Of a stretch of DNA of 64,000 bases, positions 33,077 through 44,000 are shown piece after piece. The notes below the pieces were generated by a model. The model made no database searches and was not told the origin of the DNA. It worked only from the letters and a program-made list of their open reading frames with translations. The stretch comes from Siphonodentalium dalli (Eukaryota > Mollusca > Scaphopoda > Gadilida > Siphonodentaliidae): assembly GCA_032622095.1 (NCBI GenBank), contig CP136063.1:276639426-276703425 (forward strand), given 5' to 3'. The position numbers and the translations under genes were made by a program. How positions within the stretch are numbered: position 1 is the stretch's first letter; every line of letters begins with the position of its first letter.

Positions 33077-33358
33077 AAAGCAAAGTGTGAATATTTTGCA
33101 GTAGGTAACCCTTGAAAAATGTATTTAGATTCTGAGACAGGGATGTAATAGATGCGTTAAGAAAAATCCTGAAAACCAAATTAATTTTTGCTTGAGGATT
33201 TTTTTTTTATTTAGATGCTTAGAGTGTTTTATGTGGCATCTGAGATGTACTTTTTGCTACATTTCACATAACTATAAATTGATGGTTTTAATCAGAAGTG
33301 TTTCAACTCATTAAACTGTCACATATAGGAAAAAGAAAGCCATGGGTCCATAACGAAG

Positions 33359-33507
33359 TTACCAAATTCACCCTCTGAGGACCTCATTCTCGGCTTACAC
33401 CTCAGCAGAATGAGTTCCCAGGGGATGAATTTGGTGATCATCACTAAATTCACCCTCTGGGGACCTCATTCTACAAATGACAGACACACTATTTCAAGGC
33501 TTGAAAA
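33359..33507. mobile_element. Short family B fragment
   Basis: Two partial hairpins (ATTCACCCTCTGAGGACCTC and ATTCACCCTCTGGGGACCTC) separated by GGCTTACACCTCAGCAGAAT, ending CAGACACACTATTTCAAGGC. Confidence 0.65.
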
Positions 33508-34080
33508 TTATATCCCTGTGCTGAGATATTTGGTGGCATCTGAGATGAAATTTTTGCTTTATTTCATAAGAGTTGAAAATCTATGTTTTTCTTACAAGTG
33601 TTTTACTTTTTAAACCACTGTTTAAACTGTAATAACAAACAAAATAGGACCAGGAAAGTCCTGAAATTTTACAAATTTTACAGAAACTCCTAAAATCCTG
33701 AATAATAACATCCCTGATAGTACTAATAGAACAGCAAAAATAGAAATGGAAGCTCAGTGATTAATTGTTACTTATCTCCCTTTTGGTGCTGATTAATAGC
33801 ATACAAAGAGATAGATTAAGTTGATGAAATTTACATGTGCATGTATCCACAGTAACCATATCATGGGCATCATATCGTTGGTGGGTTTCTAATATATTGT
33901 ATCTCCTCAAAATTCAACTTTACAGACACAAAAAATATTCCTGGAAATATAAACGGCGATATATTGGCATGATACTATGATAATCTTTTTAAATAACAAG
34001 TGTTAAAGAATAGAATTCATATTGATATTTCTACTGACTGATGAGAAATATATATTTTTGGTATTACAATTCATTTTAGT
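33508..34080. other. Non-coding stretch, no feature recognised
   Basis: No gene seen. Confidence 0.3.
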
Positions 34081-34093
34081 TTTTCCTTTTTTA

Positions 34094-34330
34094 CCCTGTG
34101 CCAATGCATTCTCTTATATATGCGAGTCGACCATATGTCGCCTCGCATATATAAGAGAATGCATTGGCCTATCAATTTTTTACAATTTTAATAATTTTTT
34201 CTTGTATTCTTTAACAATTTTATAATTTCACCCATACAGAGCCCCAGACAAACATGAGCAGACGACACTCTTCTATATGCTTCTATATATGTGTGGGACT
34301 CCCTGCAGGGTAATGGATGTATGACTCAGG
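34094..34330. mobile_element. Half of a hairpin-cassette element
   Basis: Begins ACCCTGTGCCAATGCATTCT with a complete ~69-bp hairpin (34100-34167), then the same spacer as 40503-40650 (CATACAGAGCCCCAGACAAA, CATGAGCAGACGACACTCTT). The second hairpin is missing. Confidence 0.75.
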
Positions 34331-34532
34331 ATGAGGAAGAAACGCTTTTTGTCCACACACCCTTCATAATACTCCAATAATTAGGAATATCCTACCAAAG
34401 ATCGTTTATATCATACAATAGGTAATATTTTATTATTCGGAGCATATGTTACTGAGAGGTCCTGATGCATCATTTTAGAAGCACAATTTAATCATTAACT
34501 TTCATACACAATCATAAATACATGCCAATATA

Positions 34533-34793
34533 TTAACCCTTCCATGACTGGAGCTTCCTGCAATTTTGCAAAAACCCTGTGCCAATGCATTCTCTTATAT
34601 ATTCGACTCTCCCATAGGGAGACTAACATATATAAGAGAATACATTGGTCTAACAATATTTACCTTGACCTTGTAAGCCATTGCATTTTCTTATATATTC
34701 GATGCTCCCTATGACACACTCGCATATATAGAGAATGCACTGGCACAGGATCTTTATTGCTGCACCAGCATAGCTCCCATCATGAAAGGTTTA
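34533..34793. mobile_element. TTAA-type hairpin MITE (CCATGACTGGAGC subfamily), degraded
   Basis: Left end TTAACCCTTCCATGACTGGA; the right end AGCTCCCATCATGAAAGG has lost its last bases (TTTAT instead of GTTAA). It carries two eroded hairpins beginning CTGTGCCAATGCATTCTCTT and CCATTGCATTTTCTTATATA. The better copy is at 37262-37517. Confidence 0.7.
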
Positions 34794-34913
34794 TATGTAA
34801 TCGAATCCATGGATTCCAAATATGCCTTGTATAGAAGTATTTTGCACCCGAGTTTAGAAAAGCAGACGTTATGCTGAAATTTAATGCGATGGGCAACCCC
34901 AACTCTTGTGGAA

Positions 34914-35350
34914 ACAAGCCTGAGTTTGCAGAATGAGGTCCTCAGAGGGTGAAGTCAGTACTGCTATCCCACATAGCGGACTAGCATCATCAAATTCACA
35001 CTCTGGGGACCTCATTCTGCATGCCCTAATCTGCAATGGGATATAAAGACTCAGATTGAAGTTCCCAAATGGTGAATATTGTGATGTACACCCATTGGGA
35101 ACCTCGATTAAGCAATGTGTCGTCTGCCAATTTGGGGATATAGAGAAACTAAACTAAAAAAGAAATGGAATCTAAGTTTCTATAGAAATTTTATAACAAA
35201 GATACTTACCAGAAGATGAGGCCTAAGCAGAATGAGGTCCCCAGAGTGTGAATTTAGTAATGCTAGCCCACTATGCGGGATAGCGTCACTAAATTCACCC
35301 TCTGGGGGACCTCATTCTGCAAATGACAGACACACTATAAGCAGGCTTTT
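34914..35350. mobile_element. Family B double-hairpin MITE
   Basis: Hairpin 1 at 34930-35015 (GAATGAGGTCCTCAGAGGGT) and hairpin 2 at 35228-35323 (GAATGAGGTCCCCAGAGTGT). The ends read CAAGCCTGAGTTTGCAG and CAGACACACTATAAGCAGGC. Marker words AGAAGATGAGGCCTAAGCAG and GGGGATATAGAGAAACTAA are present. Confidence 0.75.
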
Positions 35351-35958
35351 GTGGAAATAGTGAAATGTGATATATATATATATTCTTATAAACAAAACAA
35401 CAAAGTAAAAACAAGTGATTGTGTAACAAGTTAATAAAACATTTATATAAAAATAGATTGAACAACAATAGATTGGTTTGATTACAATTTAGTTCGAATG
35501 GCTCGCTTTTAGGTGTGACCACCTGTGGGCAGGATTGTTGATTTATAAACAAAATATCAATGACAGTTTTGATCAATATTAATATTGTTTTCAATATTCC
35601 ATTTTGATCTGGGTATTAAGACAGTGATAAAATATATAATTTACCATTATACAGAGTTATGTTCAGCTAGAAAGTTTATCTCTTTTTATCAGATTTACGT
35701 CTCTAGAACTCAGATCTTATTTCTTTATTGATGGCCTTCCCTTCATTCCATTGGTCTCAGACTGGGAGATAATTCATTTTGTGCAGTAACAGCTCATAGC
35801 AAGACAATTTTCGCATGCATAGTGAAACACAACAATACATGCAATTCATTTTACTCATCGCATCCTGGCAGACCTTATCTTTGAGTATTTATTATTGATC
35901 ATTAGTTTGTTTTTATAACTACTACTAAAAACAAGAGGTGTGCACTCGAGTGCTAGCA
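35351..35958. other. Non-coding stretch, no feature recognised
   Basis: Begins with a short (TA)n run at 35373-35382. No gene seen. Confidence 0.3.
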
Positions 35959-36529
35959 TACCCCCACCGTGGCAAATTCAACCCGCATTATCCATAAACC
36001 CAACAAAAAAGATTTTTAACTTTTAAAGAAAAATTCGGACTAATAATATCGATATGGTGTCACAAGAAGCTTGTACAGAAAAAATTATTCAAATTGGTTC
36101 ATATTTGTTAAAGTTATTAAGTCGGACAGAATTTTCTAAGTCAAAATAAGTCGAAAATGAAGTGTAATATTACGAAAAACAGTCTGAGCTAATCCCTAGC
36201 CGCATCATGTAGAGAGGGTATTGTGAGCAGCATGTATACCAAAAATTATTGAAATCGGTTCATATTTGTTAAAGTTATTAAGTCGGACAGAATTTTCTAA
36301 GTCAAAATAAGTCGAAAATGAGGCGTAACTTTAAAAAAAAAAGTCGGACCGAACAATTAGCATCATGCGGAAAGGCAGTCCTAAGGAGATTGCATACAAA
36401 AAATTATTGAAATCGGTTCATAGTTGTTCGAGTTATGAGGTCGGACGGACGGACAAACGGAGGGAGAAAGCGTGACGGACGGACGCAGTCAATCCAGTAT
36501 ACCCCCCATTTTCTTCGAAAGTGGGGGTA
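35959..36529. mobile_element. Element with TACCCCCAC termini and three internal repeats
   Basis: TACCCCCAC at the left and GTGGGGGTA at the right, possibly with TA flanks. Inside, GAAATCGGTTCATATTTGTT followed by AAAGTTATTAAGTCGGACAG recurs three times with a period near 160 bp (36096, 36257, 36415), then a GACGGACGGAC run. Non-autonomous; superfamily unknown. Confidence 0.6.
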
Positions 36530-36707
36530 TAATTACGATTCTCACATTTATCACAAACTTTAACTACACAAGGCATTTGCTCCATATTTAGAAACAATAT
36601 ATCACATCATCTTGGGATCTGGATAGAAGTTCTAGCGATGTAAATCTCATAAGAATATGATCAGCATTTTGAAGAGAGAAAAAAAAAGAGTATAGCAACA
36701 GCAGAGA

Positions 36708-37107
36708 TTAATCCTTTACCCAACAGAAGGGCCCTGTGCCAATGCATTCTCTTATATATGCGAGTCGACCATAGGTCGCCTCGCATATATAAGAGAATGC
36801 ATTGGCTTAACACATTAAAAATTATAAAATTGTTAAAGGATGTAAGAAAAAATGGTAAAAAGTGTTAAAAAAAGATTTTTTTTAGGCCAATGCATTCTCT
36901 TATATATGCGAGGCGACCTATGGTCGACTCGCATATATAAGAGAATGCATTGGCACAGGGCATAACTGTAACCATCACAATGTGGTCAATGAACCGGTTC
37001 CAATGATATCCATATTTGTATGGTTCTATTGAGACAGACCCAAGATAATTTAGGCTGTTGAAGCTTTATTTGGCCGGTTTTGGCCGGTTTGTTGGGTAAA
37101 GGGTTAA
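36708..37107 (-). mobile_element. TTAA-type hairpin MITE (TTTACCCAACA subfamily), inverted
   Basis: TTAATCCTTTACCCAACA at the left and TGTTGGGTAAAGGGTTAA at the right. Two hairpins at ~36735-36805 and 36892-36960 stand in opposite orientation. The ~140-bp unique arm (CCAATGATATCCATATTTGT, CTTTATTTGGCCGG) is at the right, so this copy is reversed relative to 39793 and 53540. Confidence 0.85.
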
Positions 37108-37261
37108 TCACCTCAGAATTTACAGTGGTCCTGTGCGAATTCTCATGCAATTATTGCAGAAAGTTCTAATCCAAAGGGAGCATAAAAATTTGGTCACAGA
37201 AGCAGAAATAAACCATCACAAAAATATGGTAAATTATAGTTCACAAAATGTTTATCCTTGT

Positions 37262-37517
37262 TTAACCCTTCCATGACTGGAGCTTCTTGAATTTTTTTTA
37301 GAAAACCCTGTGCCAATGCATTCTATTATATATGCGAGTCTCCCACAGGGAGCCTTGCAAATATAGAGAATGCATTGGCCTAACAATATTTACCTTCACC
37401 TTGTAAGCCAGTGCATTCTCTTATTTATGCGAGTCTCCCATAGGGAGCATATAAGATAATGCACTGGCACAAGATGTTCAATGCTGCCCAGCTTAGCTCC
37501 CGTCATGAAAGGGTTAA
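37262..37517. mobile_element. TTAA-type hairpin MITE (CCATGACTGGAGC subfamily)
   Basis: 256 bp. Ends TTAACCCTTCCATGACTGGA and AGCTCCCGTCATGAAAGGGT then TAA. Inside are two partly eroded ~60-70-bp hairpins starting TGTGCCAATGCATTCTATTA and CCAGTGCATTCTCTTATTTA. Outer termini differ from the other TTAA subfamilies although the hairpins are related. Confidence 0.8.
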
Positions 37518-37557
37518 TAACTGTCAACGTAGGTAGTTTATAGCATGAAAATTTTTC

Positions 37558-37665
37558 AATGATGATGTATATGTATAGCTGTGTGATTAGTATTGATGAT
37601 GTATATGTATAGCTGTGTGATTAATATTGATGATGTATATGTATAGCTGTGTGATTAATATTGCT
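37558..37665 (+). repeat. Three-copy tandem repeat, ~35 bp
   Basis: TGATGATGTATATGTATAGC followed by TGTGTGATTA(A/G)TATT, three nearly identical units. Confidence 0.9.
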
Positions 37666-37734
37666 TGTGTGTGCCTTCTCATCACAATTCAACAGATAAT
37701 TTTAGATTGTCGTCGTGGATCTCATAAAATACAT

Positions 37735-38335
37735 CATAATGAAATGGCTATAACTGGAGTGCATGCTAATAAGATGTGTCATTATGATATCTGGAGTGCA
37801 TGTCAAAGAAATGTACCAACATGATGGCAATAACTGGAGTGCATGACAATGAAATGTATCAAATTTATAGCTATCACTTTGCATAAGAAATAAATGTATC
37901 AAATTTATAGCTATAGCTGGAGTGTATGACAGTGAATTATATCAAATTTATAGCTATAACTGGAGTAAGTAACAATGAAATATATCAACATTATAGCTAT
38001 AACTGGAGTGCATAACAATGAAATATATAAAAATTGTAGCTGTCACTGGAGTGCATGACTTTGAAATAAATCAATATTATAGCTATAACTGGAGTGCATG
38101 ACAATGAAATGTATCAAATTTATAGCAAAAACTGGAGTGCATGACAATGAAATATATATTGAAATTTATAGCTATAATTGGAGTGCATAACAAAGAAATG
38201 TATCAAATTTATAGCTATAACTGGAGTGCATGTCAATGAAATGTATTAATATTATAGCTATAACTGGAGTGCATAACAATGAAACATATCATAGGGTTTT
38301 CTTTGACTGGAGTTCATGACATTGAAATTGGTGTA
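37735..38335 (+). repeat. Degenerate minisatellite, ~43-bp unit, about 13 copies
   Basis: The unit is approximately CTATAACTGGAGTGCATGAC followed by AATGAAATGTATCAAATTTATAG with substitutions and small indels. The overlapping ORFs on both strands are repeat artefacts. Confidence 0.85.
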
Positions 38336-39000
38336 TCATACCGGTAATTTAATTAATGTCCTGCAAATATACTGTAGATTTCTACTGATGATTTGATTGT
38401 ATATTCTTCAAATTGAATGAATATCAAACATCGAGTTTGGATGATCAGTTGTTTTTGTAATCTGAAATTTTAATACTTTTTGTTAAAGGGACGCAAATAA
38501 AATAAAATAAATGTTTTGAAAGTTGTGAAACAACTATCATCAACAAGCACATATGATAGAATTTGTTCTAATCGCATTATTAATAACTCTCTGATAACAG
38601 GATTTTGAATTTCAAAACCTTGTTATGTAACTATTACTGTGCGGCATTACCGATGAAAGTCCAATAAGATACCAAAGTTTAAACAAAATTTGACGGAAAC
38701 ATTCAAAGTATTGAAAACTAGAATGCACTAAAATCCTTATTATAAAATTGTTAGCATTGTTTGACATATTTAAAGTAAAATATAAATCATTATTATATAA
38801 TCTTTAATTTTCTCCCGTAAACCCTATAGTAATTGATTGGCGTGGCCGGGTTGATAAATCACGATATTAACGTGTGGCCTCGGTGAATATTAACTTCCTC
38901 AGGTTAATAAATCCTCATGTCAACCTCAAAACCATGCAACTAATGTATATTATTTGTACACTTCAGTGGTAAAACATTCCCATTGCAGAGTTATCAATAA
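38336..39000. other. Non-coding stretch, no feature recognised
   Basis: No gene seen; AT-rich. Confidence 0.3.
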
Positions 39001-39796
39001 TTAAAGGTACTCAATCCAATTAGACACTCCTAAATTACTATTTCTTCGGCTTTGGGGGTAAAAAATATTTGATTCGAGTCGAGGAACCCACACTTCAAAG
39101 CTCAGAGTGATCAGATATCGATTTTTGAAATTTGTTAATTTTTGGAGATGTGGTCCAATTCCACATGCTGAAACGGACAAATTGCAGGTGTAAGATGGAT
39201 AACTCTAAAATAAAGTGGTTATTATTGTTAATAGTAACCAGTTGATTTTCGAGTTATCCATCTTACAACCGCAATTTGTCCATTTGAGCACGTGGAAGTG
39301 GACCACATCTCCAAAAATTTACAATTTTCAAAAATCGATATCGGATCACTCTGAGCTTTGAAGGGTGGGTTCCTCGACTCGAATCAAATATTTTTTACCC
39401 CCGAAGCCCAAAGAAATAGTAATTTAGGGGTGCTTAACCTGAGAGTTTGGAGGTCGGCTCAGGTCACGTTTAGCCATGATCGGAAATGATCACAGAAATA
39501 AAATTGACAGTATCTTGTGATAGTTTTCATGCGGATTCATAGGTATACTTATTCCTGATTCAGTAATCATGTTTTCTGCATGAACATAGACAAGTCACAT
39601 GTGAAATAAGATGTTTGTCTACATTTTCGGAGGAATTCCAACACCATATATAAAATTTGAGGTGTAGAAAATAAATAATTTCAAAAAGGTATGAGATTTG
39701 AAAGTTGGGTTCCTCGACTCAAACCAAATCACCCTTGAAGCCGAAGAGATAGTAATTTGGGGGGGGGGGGTGTTAAATCTGACAGGGTACCTTTAA
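39001..39796. mobile_element. Foldback element with TTAA-flanked GGTACC termini
   Basis: Starts TTAAAGGTAC at 39001 and ends GGGTACCTTTAA at 39796. Inside, two ~200-bp arms (39020-39210 and 39240-39435) pair: AATTACTATTTCTTCGGCTT, GAGTCGAGGAACCCAC and GGAGATGTGGTCCA against TGGACCACATCTCC, GTGGGTTCCTCGACTCGAAT and AAAGAAATAGTAATTT. A third arm piece lies at 39700-39770. Its right TTAA is shared with the next element. Confidence 0.7.
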
Positions 39797-40192
39797 CCCT
39801 TTACCCAACAATCCGGCCAAAAACGCCAAAATAAAGCTTCAACAGCCTAAAATATCTTCGGTCTGTCTCAATAACACCATACAAATATGGATATCATTGG
39901 AACCGGTTCATTGACCACATTGTGATGGTTACAATATATAAGAGAATGCATTGGCCTAAAAAAATTCTTTTTTTTAACACTTTTTACCATTTTTTCTTAC
40001 ATTCTTTAACAATTTTATAATTTTTCTTACATTTTTTATAATATTTTAAAAATATTCTTTGACAATTTTATCAGTTTTAATATGTGTTAAGCCAATGCAT
40101 TCTCTTATATATGCGAGGCGACCTATGGTTGACTCGCATATATAAGAGAATGAATTGGCACAGGGCCGTCGTTCTGTTGGGTAAAGGGTTAA
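39793..40192 (+). mobile_element. TTAA-type hairpin MITE (TTTACCCAACA subfamily)
   Basis: 400 bp between TTAACCCTTTACCCAACA and TGTTGGGTAAAGGGTTAA. The first hairpin has lost its left half (only ATATATAAGAGAATGCATTG remains at 39936-39955); the second is complete at 40093-40160. piggyBac-like by its TTAA target and CCC start. Confidence 0.8.
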
Positions 40193-40372
40193 ACTTTATT
40201 TTGTAATCCAGCGAGTTTTAATTGAGGTTGGGAGTTGGTAGCATTTTCATGCCATTTATTATATTTGATATTCCTCTCTCTGATTTTGACTTGAATCCCA
40301 TATAAATATGAATTTAGAAATAAATTTGTTTTTGAATGTATGGTATCCGCAGGACCTGAAGTGGAATGATAA

Positions 40373-40854
40373 ACTCAAAGCTATCTACTCATGTTCGGTA
40401 TAATAATACTGTTCTCCGAGTTTTACCCTGTGCCAATGCATTCTCTTATATATGCGAGTCGACCATAGGTCGCCTCGCATATATAAGAGAATGCATTGGC
40501 CTAACAATTTTTTACAATTTTAATAATTTTTTCTTGTATTCTTTAACAATTTTATAATTTCACCCATACAGAGCCCCAGACAAACATGAGCAGACGACAC
40601 TCTTCTATATGCTTCTATATATGTGTGGGGCTCCCTGCAGGCTAATGGATGTTTTTTATTTTATGTCCTAAAAATTGTAAGAAACATTTATTTAAAAAAA
40701 ATGATGAAAAATTGTTAGGCCAATGCATTCTCTTATATATGCGAGGCGACCTATGGTCGACTCGCATATATAAGAGAATGCATTGGCACAGGGTAAAAAA
40801 ATCCCGACTCAAAGCTATCTACTCATGTATGGTATAATAATACTGTTCTCCGAG
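40373..40854. mobile_element. Double-hairpin element flanked by 48-bp direct repeats
   Basis: Hairpins at ~40433-40500 and 40727-40792 stand in opposite orientation, with ACCCTGTG and CACAGGGT outside. The spacer is partly shared with 34168-34310. The flanks ACTCAAAGCTATCTACTCAT..CTGTTCTCCGAG occur at 40373-40420 and 40807-40854 and differ at only a couple of bases. It lies ~110 bp beyond the fringe stop codon. Confidence 0.8.
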
Positions 40855-40964
40855 TCTCTATAGTTATGAGTGAAATCAGGCACATAATTAGGTATAAGGC
40901 AAACGCTGTCATAGTTTCCTGGCAGGATTTCTAATGAGATTGTCTGTTACGATCCTCTTCAGTG

Positions 40965-41079
40965 TCACCTGTACAACATTTCTCCTCTGTGCCATTTTGG
41001 TTGATTTGTCGCTTCAAACTTGAGATCTGGAGGACAATCCTTCATGTAGGGAAACAGGTAGCAGTGGACGGATTTAAAC
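40965..41079 (-). CDS. fng: fringe last coding exon
   Basis: Acceptor TCTCTTGCAG ends at 41080. The first base completes Arg with the AG of the previous exon, then come [17 protein letters not shown] and a short tail, [10 protein letters not shown] stop. The Cys residues fit the Fringe C-terminus. The stop sits in a donor-like CAG|GTGACA, so an extra downstream exon cannot be excluded. Confidence 0.85.
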
Positions 41080-44000
41080 CTGCAAGAGACAGCAATGCAA
41101 CAATAGAAACGAGAGTAATGTAACCATAGAAACCCAATAAACATGAGACAGGAAAGAAATACCATCATGTAGGGAAACAGGTAGCTGTGGACCGATTTAA
41201 ACCTGCAAGAGACAGCAATGCAACAATAGAAACAAGATTAATGTAACCATAGAAACCTAATAGGCATGAGATCGGAAGGAAATACCATCATGTAAGGAAA
41301 CTTGTAGTAGTGTACTTTTCTTCTTGACATTCTGAAGTTTGTTGAATCTTGAGGCCATTTAGAGTGAATACCCATGCTCTCAGGTAATTATATACAGAGA
41401 ATATATGAATTAGTGCCACTAATTCAGTGGATATAGAGAAAATAATACGCAATTAACCATTCACATTTTTAAACAATCGCAACTCACCTGGTGGGATCTT
41501 CTTTGACACTGAATCCACCAATTCTGACTGCATTATTACGAGATGATTCATTAGATTTATAACTTATTGTAATCTAAAAGGACACAAGAAATTTGAGGTC
41601 AAAATGGGCAATAAATCAGTAGATGTTCAATCCTTCGATTGTGTAAAATACAGGAGTGTGGTTGGTCACTCGCCTAACCTGAAACCCAGGCGTGTGATTT
41701 TGGTGGATATTTCGGGGGTATAAAATGACGAACGAAGACTCAAAATTAAATCAATTTTTATCGCCATTGTGATTCATCTTGTACGCATGTATTCTTCACA
41801 TTGAAGTAATGAACAATTAAAATTCCATTCTCGAATTTCGTCGTAATGCTTCCGTTGGATGTAAGTTGTTATAAAATACGGTCAGAGACCATGTAACCAA
41901 GTGAGAGTTTCCTGTTGTGTTAACTCTATCGATATTTTTTAAAATAATGTTTGATTGCCCCGAACTCAAGTTTCAATTTCTATTCATCTTCGCCATTCAT
42001 CAGGGCGGCTATTTTTAGAACGCAACACATGGTACCAAAATTACGTCGCATTGATGATGGGGGTGCACGGTGGGATTAATTTAAATATGTCATGTTCGTA
42101 ACGATATCTAGCCGAGAATTCCTCAGACCTACATACGAATGCGACGACATCGCTAAACGCCCCTGACTATAAGAATTTACTAGCGCATGCGCAAAACTTG
42201 AAACAGCTACTTTCGTGATATAAGGCATGTCCGTCAGTCTTCTCCAGCAAACCAGGTTGATCGTTATCATAAACCCTTTTTCAACCGTGCGCCGAATATC
42301 GGCGAGGAGTGTGATTAATTACTCGCCAAGATTTAATTTCAGGCGTGCTATGGTGCGCAAGCGCGATCACACGCCTCATAATCGAAGGCCTGGATGTTAG
42401 ATAAATAACAAAATAACAGGTGGAGAGGTATTTGTGTTGGTTGATCTTTGTGCAAAATTTAGAGAAAAATTACTGATAAATTATTGAATAAGAATTTGAA
42501 ACGAGAGGCCGATCACGATCGGCAGATGTTAACCCATCCCTTGGCGATAAAAATTTAATATGATCGGATAAATGAGAGTTTTGGTGTTGAATTATAGAGT
42601 ATACTGTTATGTACTATTATAGACAAATGTACATAACACAAATTATTGGAATTTATGGGTCACTGGCATTTATATAAGAGAATGCGCTGGTACAGGATCT
42701 GTAATGCTAAACCGCCACAGCCAGCAAGCCCATGGGTTAAATGTGTAGGTGTGACCTGGACATGGAATACTTGGGTTAAGAGAGTCCAATTTAAGTTTAC
42801 AATAATAATGTGTCCTAGTATACAGATAAGCAACCTCACCACTGACCCATTAATATCAATTATATAGCAGAGCTGTCAAAATATCACAGGAATTGTTTAT
42901 GTTGAACACTGACCTCTCTATTAAACCAATAACAATTATAATGATATCAGACCATCTGAAGATATAACTCTGCAGCAGAGATGTCTACTGTTAATATCAT
43001 GTGATGTTTATTGTTGAATCTTTATTTTAAATTAGATACCATAGCCTTCTTTATCAGATTATTTGCACATTGGCATAAGAGACATCAGAAAATAATATAG
43101 CCTTATCAATAGCTAAATAGTCCAAAGGCAATTGGTGAATTGGATTTAATGTTGCTCCAAACAGATTTACCAGTACATATCACAAGATTTTGGACCGATT
43201 TAATCAAATTTGGTGTGGTGATTCGGGCTACCCTTGGCAGAGTTATAATGGTGTTAGTTTTTCAATTTTTTTTAACTTAAAAACTTTTTAATTATTTAAA
43301 AAAAATAAAGGGACACATTGGAAATCTTTTTATCAACTTTTATCATAATCATCAATATCTAAATGAAAACAAATGACAATGTCAATGACATTTTTTTTAT
43401 TATTATTATTATAAAAGTTAAAAGTAAAAAAAAAATTTAATTGATTTTTTTTTTTCTTCGAAAAAGGGTCATAACTCCTTTAAAATTAATCGGATCAAAC
43501 CCATATTCGAACTCGATCTGTATTTTGGGCTGTGAAACTCACATACCAAATTTGGTTCCAATCAGATAAAAAATGTTTGAGTTATGGCAGAATGCGTGAA
43601 TTCTAAGTTGAAAAAGGGCCATAACTCTGTAACAAAATCTCGGATCAAACCCAAATTCGAACTCGATCTGTATTTTGGGCTGAGAAACCCATATACAATA
43701 ATTTGGTTTCGATCGGATAAAAAATGTTTGAGTTATCGCATTACTCGTAAAGTGTCTACGGACAGACAGACGGACAGACAGACAGACAGACAGACGGACC
43801 AACGACGAGTGGTCAATCCGGGCAACGACACTATGTTTACCATACTATGGTATGGGTAAACATAAAAACCACATGACTAAGTGACTGCCAAGGGAGTAAG
43901 AACCCTTAGTTCTATTAACCCTCCCAAAATGTTTTATCCAGATTTCGCCCAAAATGAGTAGGGCTTTATCAGAGATTTTCAGAGTTGAAATTGAGCCTGC

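Noticed and set aside
37735-38335. CRISPR-like array, because of regular ~43-bp repeats
   Set aside because: There are no unique spacers between constant repeats. The whole unit is degenerate minisatellite, and the genome is eukaryotic.
43539-43859. Overlapping 87-91-codon ORFs with TDRQTDRQ / [10 protein letters not shown] runs
   Set aside because: They translate the (GACA)n microsatellite and the terminal repeat of family D.
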